This document shows, piece by piece, positions 56,892 through 64,000 of a stretch of DNA of 64,000 nucleotides (its first letter is position 1; every line of letters begins with the position of its first letter). Under the pieces are notes generated by a model that did not search any database, was not told the origin of the DNA, and saw only the letters and a program-made list of their open reading frames with translations. The stretch lies in contig NZ_FUWS01000004.1 in NCBI RefSeq assembly GCF_900167435.1, positions 1-64,000 of the forward strand, given 5' to 3'. Source of the stretch: Marinactinospora thermotolerans DSM 45154 (GTDB lineage: Bacteria; Actinomycetota; Actinomycetes; Streptosporangiales; Streptosporangiaceae). Both the position numbers and the translations under genes were made by a program.

Positions 56892-58040
56892 GCCCCGCGA
56901 CCGGACGGCCGGAACGCGACCGGCCTGTTCCGGTACGGTCGGGGGCAGGCACACCGCGTCGACGACGTCGGGAAGGCGCCCGCGCCGGGCGAACGCCAGG
57001 CGCTGGCGAAGAGCCCCGCTGCCACCACGTCGTAGCCTTTCCGACACCGTCTCGACGTGGTCCAGATCCCCGGCCTGCGCCAACGCCGGGCGCGTCCACG
57101 CCAACAGCCGGCCCAGCACTGTCTCGGCCGGGGCGAGCCGGCCGGTCGAAGGGTCCAGACAGGCCCCCTCGAAACCGTCCCTGGAGGCTCGCCACATGTG
57201 CGCGCGCAGGTCGTGCTCTGACAGCCGCGGCGCCGCCCGGCCGCGCTCCAGCTGGGCCATGGCCATGACCACCAGGGCGCGCGTGAGCAGGGCCACCATG
57301 ACGGCCTCCTCGGCGGAGGGGGCCACGTCGCAGACGCGCATCTCCAGGGTCGGATGCCGTTCCGACAGGCGGACATCCCAGTAGACCATCTTGCGGTCCA
57401 ACGCGGCGCGCGAGGCCAACAGGCCACGAACTCCCGCCTCGTAGTCGTCGAGGGAGGGGAAGAACGGCGGCGGCGACGCCGAGGGCCAGTGGCCCCACAG
57501 GACGTAGCGCAGGCTCGCGTAACCGGCGTCCGCCCCATGGCCGAACGGGGAGTTCGCGGTCAACGCGAGCAACAGCGGCAGCCAGGGGCGCAGGTGGTTG
57601 CACACCAGCACACCGGTCTCACGGTCGGGGATCGCCACGTGGACGTGACAGCCGCAGGTGACCGAACGGCTCGCCAAGGGGCCGTACTCCCGTACCATGC
57701 GCGCGTAGCGCCGGCCGATGGACAAAGGCGGCAACCGGGGCTCGGCGAGGACCGGCGTCGCCGTCGCCGCCACGCGCAGCCCCCTTCGGGCGGCCGAATC
57801 GGCCAACCGTCGGCGTAGGCAGCGCAGGCCCGCCAACAGGTCGCCGGCTCCCGAACACACCGCGCTCACCGCCTCGACCTGGCAGCGGCGGAATTCCTGG
57901 TGCACCTCGCCGGGCCCCGCACCGGCCGCGCCGAGGACCTCGGGCGCGCGCGCGGACAGCCGGCCGCACGGCTGGACCAGGAGGAACTCCTCCTCCACCC
58001 CCACGGTGGGTACCGCGGGGAGCGCGTGTCGAATCGTCAT
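56802..58040 (-). CDS. YbdK-type carboxylate-amine ligase (glutamate-cysteine ligase 2 family)
   Basis: A 412-aa GCS2-family ligase forming amide bonds with ATP, related to gamma-glutamylcysteine synthetase. Marks: TVGVEEEFLLVQPCGR, EFRRCQVEAVSAVCSGAGDL, VAATATPVLAEP, TCGCHVHVAIPDRETGVLVC, LLLALTANSPFGHGADAGYA and YWDVRLSERHPTLEMRVCD. Start ATG 58040 is chosen; ATG 58052 is possible, both with weak ribosome sites. The C-terminal 60 residues are extra, low-complexity, and run 90 bases into the tail of the convergent tetR gene. The substrate is not known; true glutathione or mycothiol synthesis is not implied. Confidence 0.88.
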   Translation of the reverse strand: MTIRHALPAVPTVGVEEEFLLVQPCGRLSARAPEVLGAAGAGPGEVHQEFRRCQVEAVSAVCSGAGDLLAGLRCLRRRLADSAARRGLRVAATATPVLAEPRLPPLSIGRRYARMVREYGPLASRSVTCGCHVHVAIPDRETGVLVCNHLRPWLPLLLALTANSPFGHGADAGYASLRYVLWGHWPSASPPPFFPSLDDYEAGVRGLLASRAALDRKMVYWDVRLSERHPTLEMRVCDVAPSAEEAVMVALLTRALVVMAMAQLERGRAAPRLSEHDLRAHMWRASRDGFEGACLDPSTGRLAPAETVLGRLLAWTRPALAQAGDLDHVETVSERLRRGGSGALRQRLAFARRGRLPDVVDAVCLPPTVPEQAGRVPAVRSRGSEGGSVEPTGGRAGRGLLDADALPGEMPR

Positions 58041-58201
58041 GGCCGCCGCCATTCCCGGGGACACGGCCACCGGGGCCGTCCTCCCTGTCAGGTCCGTCCC
58101 CGCTGGCCGGTGAGGGCCGCCCGCGCCACATGGCAAGCAGGTCGGGACACCGTTCCGGGGAGCCGGACTACGACGATCGGAAAACAACTCGCACTCTCTA
58201 T

Positions 58202-58225
58202 GTTTGCCGCTCCCCGTGCGGGTAG
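58202..58225 (+). promoter_or_regulatory. SigB-type promoter candidate, best match in the window
   Basis: GTTT (58202-58205), 14 bases, GGGTAG (58220-58225) fits the SigB-group consensus GNNT-N14-16-GGGTA(C/T) except for the last base. It points towards the sigma gene, whose start is 530 bases downstream. Confidence 0.45.
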
Positions 58226-58510
58226 GCAAGGCATGAGCGGTGACGCAGTGCCGTTTGGATCGGGGGTTCCGGCGGCACCGGCCCTCCTGTGAGTTCTCCG
58301 GGAGGGGGGCCGGACGACGGTTGGGGGACCGTCGCGTGCCCGGCCACCGCTCGCAGGGGCCCGCGGAGCGGCGCGCATCGTTTTCGCGCCGAACGCGGGC
58401 CCCACATTCCCCACCCCACTCACCCCATCCGACACGGCCGATCACCGGCGTCCCACCTGTGCGCGTCACGCCTGGTGAGATGCCCATTACGAGGCGATGC
58501 GCCCGATTGT

Positions 58511-58535
58511 GTTTGCCCTGTGGTGGCCAGGGCAG
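58511..58535 (+). promoter_or_regulatory. SigB-like element proximal to the sigma gene
   Basis: GTTT (58511-58514), 15 bases, GGGCAG (58530-58535). Same form and spacing as the element upstream of the orphan sigma-4 gene (27063). It is 224 bases before the sigma ATG. Confidence 0.3.
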
Positions 58536-58639
58536 GCCGAGGGTGGGTCCAGAAGCGCGGCCCGAGGTTCGGCGCCGTGGTCCGGGGACGGGGCACGCGT
58601 TCGGACATCTGCCCCGCCGCGGTGTCCGATCCCGCGTCT

Positions 58640-58653
58640 ACGCGGATCCGCGT
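58640..58653. repeat. 14-bp perfect palindrome upstream of the sigma gene
   Basis: ACGCGGATCCGCGT is self-complementary over its whole length, 106 bases before the sigma start. It could be an operator or a leader hairpin. No second copy was noticed. Confidence 0.5.
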
Positions 58654-58758
58654 GGACACGTGCGAGCAGCGTGTCGTCCGTGAGGCGACGGCCGAGCCGC
58701 GGAAGCGAGGCCCTTCCAGCCGGGAGGGCCACCGAATCTGCGACGAGGGGAATCCACG

Positions 58759-59601
58759 ATGCGCACCTCCACCACCTCCCTGCTGCCCCCTCCCCGCGTG
58801 GAGGGGGGCGAACGTGAGGAGGAAGTCCCGCTCCGGATCGCCGACACGACCGACTCCGAGGAACTGCTTCGCCAGCGAGCCGCGCATCCGCACGATCCGA
58901 TCCTGCGCGAGGAGATCAACGAACGGCTCGTCCAGTTGCACACGCCGATGGTGCGGCGACTGGCCGACCACTACCGCGACCGTGGGGAACCCCGGGACGA
59001 CCTGCGCCAAGTCGCCATGATGGGTCTGATGAAGGCGATCCGGGGATTCGACCCCGACTACGGGCGTCCTTTCATCTCCTACCTGCTGCCCATGGTCACC
59101 GGCGAGCTCAAAAGACACTTCCGGGACAGCACCTGGGCCATCCGGGTGCCCAGGCGCCACCAGGAGAAGCGGTCCGAGCTCAACCGCTTCACCCGCGAGT
59201 TCACCCAGAGCCACGGGCGCAGCCCGACGGTGCCGGAGATCGCCGAAGGGCTCGGCCTCGACGTGGACGCGGCCCTGGAGCTGATCGACGCCTCGGCCGC
59301 CTACAGCGCCCTGTCCCTGGACGCCCCCCACGGAGGGGACGCCGGCGAGGACGACGGCGCCTCCCTGGGGGAGAGCATCGGCACCGACGACGCCGACCTG
59401 GAGAACGTGGTCGACCGTGAGGCCCTCAAGGCGGCCTTGGAACGTATCGAACCCCGGGAGCGCAGGGTGCTGCTGCTGCGCTTCTTCGGCAACAAGACCC
59501 AGGCCGAGATCGCCGGCCTGATAGGCGTCTCGCAGATGCAGGTCTCGCGTCTGCTGGCCAAGACGCTGCGCCGACTGCGCGAGGAGATGCTCGCCGACTA
59601 G
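58759..59601 (+). CDS. RNA polymerase sigma factor, SigB/SigF/SigG group
   Basis: A 280-aa stress-type sigma factor. Region 2: DDLRQVAMMGLMKAIRGFDP, YGRPFISYLLPMVTGELKRH, FRDSTWAIRVPRRHQEKRSE. Region 3: FTQSHGRSPTVPEIAEGLGL. Region 4: VDREALKAALERIEPRERRV, LLLRFFGNKTQAEIAGLIGV, SQMQVSRLLAKTLRRLREEM. GAGGGGA is upstream of ATG 58759. No anti-sigma or anti-anti-sigma gene is next to it, so it may be controlled from elsewhere. Region 4 is near-identical in layout to the orphan protein at 27252. Confidence 0.93.
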   Translation: MRTSTTSLLPPPRVEGGEREEEVPLRIADTTDSEELLRQRAAHPHDPILREEINERLVQLHTPMVRRLADHYRDRGEPRDDLRQVAMMGLMKAIRGFDPDYGRPFISYLLPMVTGELKRHFRDSTWAIRVPRRHQEKRSELNRFTREFTQSHGRSPTVPEIAEGLGLDVDAALELIDASAAYSALSLDAPHGGDAGEDDGASLGESIGTDDADLENVVDREALKAALERIEPRERRVLLLRFFGNKTQAEIAGLIGVSQMQVSRLLAKTLRRLREEMLAD

Positions 59602-60520
59602 GGCGTGCGACGTGAGAGGACGGACGCGGTATCCGCGTTGACGGTGGGTTCGACGAACCGGCCATAGGGAGGCGGACCGGGCGACGGGCCCTGGCGGCAG
59701 AAGGCCTGCGGGAGCGCGGCGGCCTGTTCCCGGTCGAGAGGAGCGCGGCGCGAGCGGCACCGTGACCGCGTCGGCGGTGGGCGGCCAGGAGGCGATGGTA
59801 CGGGCCCGGCGGCGCCCGCCTAGCGGGGGAGCGCGGCCGGACGGAGGGCCGGCCTACCGTGTAGCCACCGGGTGACGGGGCGGTCGGTACCCGGCCGGCA
59901 CCCCCTGGAGCGTCCGGGTGAGGACGGGAGACTCCACGGGGACTTTGGGTCACGGTGAGGATCGCGACGCGGCCGCGCGGCAGGCCGGGCGGGACATCCG
60001 TGTGGATCCCGAGTCCCCGCGGGACAAGCGACGGCGGCAGGTGGCTGGGTCTGGCGCCGGCCGACGTCTGGACGGTCTCCGCGATGCCGGGTCACGGTGG
60101 TGACGGGGTGAGGTATGCCGCCGCGGCGGTGTCGAATACGCCGCCGTCGAGGCGGCTGTCGGCGACCGGGGAGCGCCCGCTCGGGTGATGGTCACGCTCC
60201 AGTCCGGTCGTGGGGAGGGGGCGTGGTCGTCGCCCCCGTTGCGGTGGTGTGGGGGAGGCGCGCGGTGGCGGGCCGGGCCGTCGCCGGGACGGTCACTCCT
60301 CGAACGTCCTGGCCGTGGCGCCTTGGCCGCTTGGCGGGCCTACGCGGCGTGGGGAGAGGGCGAAGACGTTCCCCGAACCTCTCCCGCCGGTGCCCGCTCC
60401 GTTCGTGATCTACATCGTAAAGGTGATGGAGGGAGGACCCTGATTCGAAAGGCGAGAAAACAGCACCAGAAAGCGGCCGGGACCGCTCCCAGAAGAGGAG
60501 GACGGCCCCGGCACGTAGTG
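59602..60520. other. 919-base region between sigma gene and cellulase
   Basis: No gene is supported; frames are Arg/Pro/Gly-rich with no ribosome sites. A short hairpin (ACGCGG-TAT-CCGCGT, 59624-59638) just after the sigma stop may be a weak terminator. I see nothing else. Confidence 0.5.
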
Positions 60521-61531
60521 TCAGATGCGGTCGCGGATCCACGCGCCGGCCGGCTTGAGCGCGCCGCCGTTCCACGGACCGCCCGCGTTGCAGGTCCCCG
60601 GTTGGAAGACCGCGCCCGAGCGGTGGTCGTCGGAGTAGTTCCAGTTGGTCCAGCCGATACCCCGCTGGGCCATCAGGTCGATGTAGCGCTGCGCCATGGC
60701 GAAGTCGTTGGCGCCGTCACCGGAGTAGTCCTGGGTGCCGAACTCGCTGACGAAGATCGGCAGCTGCTGGGAGGCGCGGTCCAGGGCCGCGAGGTAGGGC
60801 TCACGGTGGGAGGCCGCGTAGAAGTGGAACGTGTACATGATGTTCTCGGCGTTCACCGGGTTGGCGATGATCTCCTGCTCGTTGGAGCCCTCCGAGACCC
60901 CGAGCGAGGACCAGGCGCGTGTGCCGACCAGGACGACCGCGTCGGGATCCTGCGCTCGGATCACCGGGATCATCTCCTCGGCGTACCCCTTGATCGAGGA
61001 CCAGCTGACCCCGTTGGGCTCGTTGGCGATCTCGTAGAGGACGTTGTCCTTGTCCGCGTGGCGGCGGGTGATCTCGGTGAAGAAGGTCTTCGCGGCCTGG
61101 GTGTTGTAGTTGGGGTCGCCCGGGGTCAGCGTGTGCCAGTCGACAATGGCGTACAGGCCGCGCTCGGTGGCCTCGTCGATCAGCTCGCTGACCTTGTCGG
61201 TGAAGCCCTGAGGGTCGGTCTCGTAGCCGCCCTCCTGGACGTACATCGAAATGCGAAGGACGTTGGCTCCCCAGTCGTGGGCGAGCGCGTCCAGTGAACC
61301 GTCGGTGAGGCAGTGGTCGAACCACTGGAGACCGTGGCTGCTCATGCCGCGCAGCTGAACGGGGGTACCGTCCTCACCGCACAGGCGGGTGCCGCAGACC
61401 TCCAGCCGTCCGTGCTCCTCCACGGGGGTGGCGGCGGCGGCGGAGGCGGGGGCGGACAGCAGGGTGGTGGCCAGGCCCGCGGCGGCGGCGAGTAAGCCGG
61501 CCACACCGAGGAAACGGGGGGTGCGGGTCAT
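60521..61531 (-). CDS. Secreted endoglucanase, glycoside hydrolase family 5
   Basis: A 336-aa secreted cellulase cutting beta-1,4-glucan. The signal peptide is RTPRFLGVAGLLAAAAGLAT...APASAAAA. The GH5 domain follows: VQLRGMSSHGLQWFDHCLTD, VLRISMYVQEGGYETDP, YAIVDWHTLTPGD, the acid/base Glu in LYEIANEPNG, TFHFYAASHREPYL, the nucleophile Glu in PIFVSEFGTQDYSG, and WTNWNYSDDHRSGAV. No carbohydrate-binding module is present. GGAGAG lies before ATG 61531. An inverted repeat at 61634 could be a sugar-responsive operator. Confidence 0.93.
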   Translation of the reverse strand: MTRTPRFLGVAGLLAAAAGLATTLLSAPASAAAATPVEEHGRLEVCGTRLCGEDGTPVQLRGMSSHGLQWFDHCLTDGSLDALAHDWGANVLRISMYVQEGGYETDPQGFTDKVSELIDEATERGLYAIVDWHTLTPGDPNYNTQAAKTFFTEITRRHADKDNVLYEIANEPNGVSWSSIKGYAEEMIPVIRAQDPDAVVLVGTRAWSSLGVSEGSNEQEIIANPVNAENIMYTFHFYAASHREPYLAALDRASQQLPIFVSEFGTQDYSGDGANDFAMAQRYIDLMAQRGIGWTNWNYSDDHRSGAVFQPGTCNAGGPWNGGALKPAGAWIRDRI

Positions 61532-61633
61532 CGTCTCTCCAACGTCAGGGGCTGGGACGGGGACGGCGCGTGGTGGACACGGCGATGAGCGTGTCCGGTT
61601 CCGGGCACCGGGATCGATCGACCTCTTCTCACG

Positions 61634-61650
61634 TATCGTCGCAAACGATA
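61634..61650. promoter_or_regulatory. Inverted repeat upstream of the cellulase gene
   Basis: TATCGT (61634-61639) and ACGATA (61645-61650) are perfect arms around CGCAA, in a locally AT-rich stretch about 105 bases before the cellulase start. This layout fits a LacI- or TetR-type operator. It is not the T. fusca CelR box (TGGGAGCGCTCCCA). Confidence 0.4.
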
Positions 61651-61799
61651 AGCAAACAGTAGTGGTGTGGTCAATGGGGCGAGGGTTCCTGTGGAACCAC
61701 CCCCGGCCGCTTCGATGTCGGGTTCTCCGGGCGCGACGGAACCGATCCGCGCGCAAGGCGCCGCGCCCAGGAGCGGTGGCGTCGCGTCGGGCCGTCCAG

Positions 61800-62242
61800 C
61801 ACGCGCCGAGGCCGGCGTCGCGCATGATGGTCTGGAGCTCTCCCGCAGGGTGCTCCGCTCCCCGATGATCTGCTCCGCGCCGCCCGGGAACAGGTCATGC
61901 TCCACGTACCGGGAACGCGTCTCGGTGGAGGACGCGTTCAGGTGGAACACGCGGGTGACGCCGCGGTGGCGTCCGGCCGGATCCGTGAGCATCCTCCGTA
62001 GCCTCCCGCCGCCAAGACGCCCTCGACCACCACGTGGTAACCGCGCTCCAGGGCCAGGCCGGCCACCACCGGGACCATCTCGATGTGCACGCCGTCAGCG
62101 CCGTCCCTCCCCTTGAGGACGAGCCCGCGGACGCCGTCCTGTCCGGCGAGCGCGACCGGGGAACCGTGACGCCGACGGATCTCCATGGCGATGGCCGACT
62201 TGCCCGCGCCGGAGCCCCCCGAAGCACGGTCAACCGGGTGTC
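61800..62242 (-). pseudogene. Frameshifted P-loop kinase-like pseudogene
   Basis: Reading the minus strand across three frames restores a Zeta-toxin/AAA_33-like small kinase: TRLTVLRG then GSGAGKSAIAMEIRRRHG (Walker A), GLVLKGRDGADGVHIEMVPV, LALERGYHVVVEGVLAAGGY, MLTDP...VTRVFHLNASS, YVEHDLFPGGAEQIIGERST and LQTIMRDAGLG. Single-base breaks occur in the run of C at 62215-62220 (inside the Walker A), near 62008 after GGYGG, and near 61850. No start codon is left at the N-terminus, and a segment before YVEHDLF seems deleted. Decay, rather than one sequencing error, is the simplest reading. Confidence 0.7.
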
Positions 62243-62281
62243 GGCGGAGCCGACCCGGCCCAGGCGGCCAGGAGAACGGGA

Positions 62282-62313
62282 CGCGGCCCGGTCCACAGGA
62301 GAACCGGGCCGCG
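62282..62313 (-). terminator. Hairpin terminator after tetR
   Basis: CGCGGCCCGGT (62282-62292) pairs perfectly with 62303-62313 around a 10-base loop, 15 bases beyond the stop of the minus-strand TetR gene. Confidence 0.7.
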
Positions 62314-62327
62314 CGGGAACTGCGGGA

Positions 62328-62924
62328 TCACCTCGCCGACCACGCGCGGACGAACGCCTCGCCCACCAGGCGGCGGGGGTCCTGGCCGGCCTCACGCAGT
62401 TCCGTCGAGAACCGGGCCGCGCCCGCGCAGTCGTCCAGCAGCGTTCCGGCCAGCCAACGCGACGGCAACGCCGGGTTCAAGATCCCCGCGGCCTGCCCCC
62501 TGGCCAGGGCCAGGCGCAACGGTTCGAGGCAGTCGGCGTAGTCGTGGGGGAGGCCACCGCCGACGGCCACGTCCAGACCGGGGCCGTTGACCAGGACCGG
62601 ATAGGCCTGCACCGCCTCCATCGTCGCGGTCACGGCGCGCTCCACCAGTTCCCCCAGAGGGCACTCCGTCAGCTGTGCGGCGACGAACACCTGACGGGCC
62701 CCGGTGAAGGCGTCCTGGTAGACCTCGCCGACCAGCTGCTCGCGGGTGTGGAAGTGGCGGTAGACCGTCGTCCGTCCCAGGCCGGTGGCCGCCGTCAGCT
62801 CCTCCATCGTGGCGCCGGGGTGTTCGGCCAGCAGGACGCCCGCCGCGCGGATGATCCGTTCGTGGTTGCGGCAGGCGTCGGCGCGCTGTCCCCGGACCGA
62901 GGTTCTCGATGGCTCACCGGTCAT
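62328..62924 (-). CDS. TetR-family transcriptional regulator
   Basis: A 198-aa TetR protein. Helix-turn-helix: CRNHERIIRAAGVLLAEHPG, ATMEELTAATGLGRTTVYRH, FHTREQLVGEVYQDAF. The C-terminal ligand domain is not assigned to a subgroup. ATG 62924 (TGEPSRTS) is preferred; a GTG at 62945 is possible. No adjacent target is obvious: downstream is a kinase pseudogene and upstream, in the same direction, a methyltransferase. Confidence 0.88.
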   Translation of the reverse strand: MTGEPSRTSVRGQRADACRNHERIIRAAGVLLAEHPGATMEELTAATGLGRTTVYRHFHTREQLVGEVYQDAFTGARQVFVAAQLTECPLGELVERAVTATMEAVQAYPVLVNGPGLDVAVGGGLPHDYADCLEPLRLALARGQAAGILNPALPSRWLAGTLLDDCAGAARFSTELREAGQDPRRLVGEAFVRAWSAR

Positions 62925-62989
62925 GCCCTCATGATCCCATGTCACGGAGACAGGGAGGGCGGACCGGACGCTTGAGACGCCCAGAGACC

Positions 62990-63808
62990 TCAGTCGATGA
63001 TGGCCACACCGCCGATCTCCCAGATCGACTGCTCGGGTGTGGCACCGTCGGGGTTGCGCCAGGTGCGCACGTCGGTGAAGCCGGGATCGACCATCTCCAG
63101 CCCCTCCACGTAGGCTCGGGCCTCCTCGACGGTGCGGATCCGGCCCCAGTTGCCCCTCGTGGAGCTGAGCATGAAGTCGGTCAGCTCGGCCGCCGCGGCG
63201 GGGTCGTCGCTGACCAGGTGTGAGAACGCCAGCCGGCTGCCGGGCACCAACGCGCTCAACATCGTCTGGAGGGCCTCCTTGGGCCGCGCCGAGTCGGGGA
63301 TGCAGTGCATCAGGGCGATGAACAACAGGCCCACCGGCTTGGAGAAGTCGATGAGGGCGGTGAGGTCGGGGTGTTCGAGGATGGAGTGCGGATCGGTCGC
63401 ATCGGCCGTGATGACCGTGGTGTTGGGATTGTCGGCGAGGATCGCGCGGCCGTGGGCGAGCACGATCGGATCGTTGTCGATGTAGACGACCCGGGCGTCC
63501 GCGGCGATGGACTGGGCCACCTGGTGGGTGTTCTCCGCGGTGGGAAGACCCGAGCCGACGTCGATGAACTGGGTGATCCCGGCTTCGGCGGTGAGGTGCC
63601 GCACCACCCTGGACAGCCAGGCCCGGTTGTCCAGGGCGACCCTGCGGATCTCGGGGAAGCTCTCCATGAGCTGAGCCGCCGCGTCACGGTCGGGACCGAA
63701 GTTGTCCTTGCCGTACAGCAGCGCGTCGTAGATCCGCGCGACCTGGGGGGTGGTGGGGTCGATCTCGGGAGGGAAGGAGCCGGCAGTGCGGACGTCCTGG
63801 GCGGCCAT
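62990..63808 (-). CDS. SAM-dependent methyltransferase, DUF574 family
   Basis: A 272-aa protein of the actinomycete S-adenosyl methyltransferase family DUF574. It has IDPTTPQVARIYDALLYGKD, NRAWLSRVVRHLTAEAGITQ, the SAM loop FIDVGSGLPTAENTHQVAQ, VVYIDNDPIVLAHGRAIL, DFSKPVGLLFIALMHCIPD and the terminal PDGATPEQSIWEIGGVA. Typical length is 260-280 aa. The substrate is unknown; many paralogues per genome are usual in actinomycetes. ATG 63808 follows GAGGTG; a GTG at 63820 would add four residues. Confidence 0.92.
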   Translation of the reverse strand: MAAQDVRTAGSFPPEIDPTTPQVARIYDALLYGKDNFGPDRDAAAQLMESFPEIRRVALDNRAWLSRVVRHLTAEAGITQFIDVGSGLPTAENTHQVAQSIAADARVVYIDNDPIVLAHGRAILADNPNTTVITADATDPHSILEHPDLTALIDFSKPVGLLFIALMHCIPDSARPKEALQTMLSALVPGSRLAFSHLVSDDPAAAAELTDFMLSSTRGNWGRIRTVEEARAYVEGLEMVDPGFTDVRTWRNPDGATPEQSIWEIGGVAIID

Positions 63809-64000
63809 CAGGGGAAGCACCTCGCGATTCTGCGTACATGGATGATGACGCGATTGCCGGAATCCTAGACCCCCAAGGGCTCTACTGCGCTACCCTGTCG
63901 GCCCTCTCGTCTCACCCCCGCGGGGCCCGCGCGGACGCGTCCCCCGCGCGCTCACGCCTTCACCGCATGGGTTTCCGCTGATCAACACCTCGTACAGCGG

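Larger units (their letters stand above)
58041..58758. other. 718-base region upstream of the sigma factor gene
   Basis: No protein gene is supported. It carries the SigB-type promoter candidates at 58202 and 58511 and a 14-bp perfect palindrome ACGCGGATCCGCGT (58640-58653). A very short frame (58233-58292, starting MSGDAVPFG) lies just after the first promoter candidate but has no ribosome site. A long leader or small RNA could come from this region. Confidence 0.5.

Noticed and set aside
60185-61297. 370-codon plus-strand open frame
   Set aside because: Mostly antisense to the GH5 cellulase; the upstream part is Arg/Gly-rich without motifs.
63821-64000. Possible gene fragment at the right edge
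   Set aside because: Short frames exist on the minus strand (for example YEVLISGNP) but they end in Arg-rich sequence, and no start, ribosome site or family can be shown within 180 bases.
1-64000. tRNA/rRNA genes, CRISPR arrays, insertion sequences, origin
   Set aside because: I looked for tRNA T-loop patterns with paired stems, regularly spaced repeats, transposase motifs with terminal repeats and DnaA-box clusters and saw none. A covariance-model scan would be decisive for RNA genes.

Overview
The window is GC-rich, densely coded actinomycete DNA. The gas-vesicle gene order (gvpO-A-F-G-Y-Z-J-L-S-K) is the one known from Streptomyces and Nocardiopsis-type genomes. The SigB-type sigma factor, the DUF574 methyltransferase and the GntR/IclR/PadR/TetR-rich content agree with that. 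My guess is a Nocardiopsis-like member of the Streptosporangiales; the genus is inference only.

Layout. (1) 1-130: tail of an inositol-monophosphatase/histidinol-phosphatase family gene, closed by a 19-bp hairpin. (2) 461-6096: a ten-gene gas-vesicle operon. (3) 6199-15479: a formate dehydrogenase locus. On the minus strand lie a ketopantoate-reductase-like gene, a free-standing molybdopterin catalytic subunit, a NuoE-NuoF fusion, a separate iron-sulfur 'front half' of the alpha subunit, and fdhD. Divergent from these are a moeA paralogue and a GntR/FCD regulator. Four copies of one palindrome (ATACTGT-N2-ACAGTAT and relatives) tie the locus together. (4) 15596-25122: DedA, an exported polysaccharide deacetylase, an SDR epimerase lacking its catalytic Tyr/Lys, a small membrane protein, a minus-strand run GNAT / pyroglutamyl-peptidase-like (Cys to Ser) / aldehyde dehydrogenase, and a PGRP-type amidase. 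(5) 25807-28429: small lineage-specific genes, including a protein whose only recognisable part is sigma region 4. (6) 28684-35128: PadR with a drug-type ABC exporter, an MprF-like membrane protein with a degenerate kinase domain, and a xylulokinase. (7) 36255-43483: fasciclin lipoprotein; tripartite tricarboxylate transporter tctCBA divergent from iclR-caiB-citryl-CoA lyase. (8) 43529-44234: three zinc-independent ribosomal protein paralogues (L33, L31, L32) behind a Zur-type box. (9) 44976-52423: a large M48-like membrane protease and an AtuA/CitMHS/LysR organic-acid locus. (10) 52597-58040: a molybdenum hydroxylase with fused 2Fe-2S and Mo subunits, its TetR regulator, and a YbdK-type carboxylate-amine ligase. 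(11) 58759-63808: SigB-type sigma factor, GH5 cellulase, a frameshifted P-loop kinase pseudogene, TetR, and a DUF574 methyltransferase.

How the genes fit together. Three loci pair organic-acid uptake or oxidation with dedicated regulators (GntR-FDH, IclR-Tct/CaiB/lyase, LysR-CitMHS/AtuA). Two molybdoenzymes (formate dehydrogenase, aldehyde/xanthine-type hydroxylase) sit with MoeA and FdhD maturation factors. A SigB-type sigma factor, an orphan sigma-4 protein and GTTT-N14/15-GGG(T/C)AG-like sites suggest a general-stress layer that may include the gas vesicles. The most unusual item is the formate dehydrogenase: its alpha subunit is cut exactly between the iron-sulfur module and the catalytic module, and the two halves are separated by another gene.
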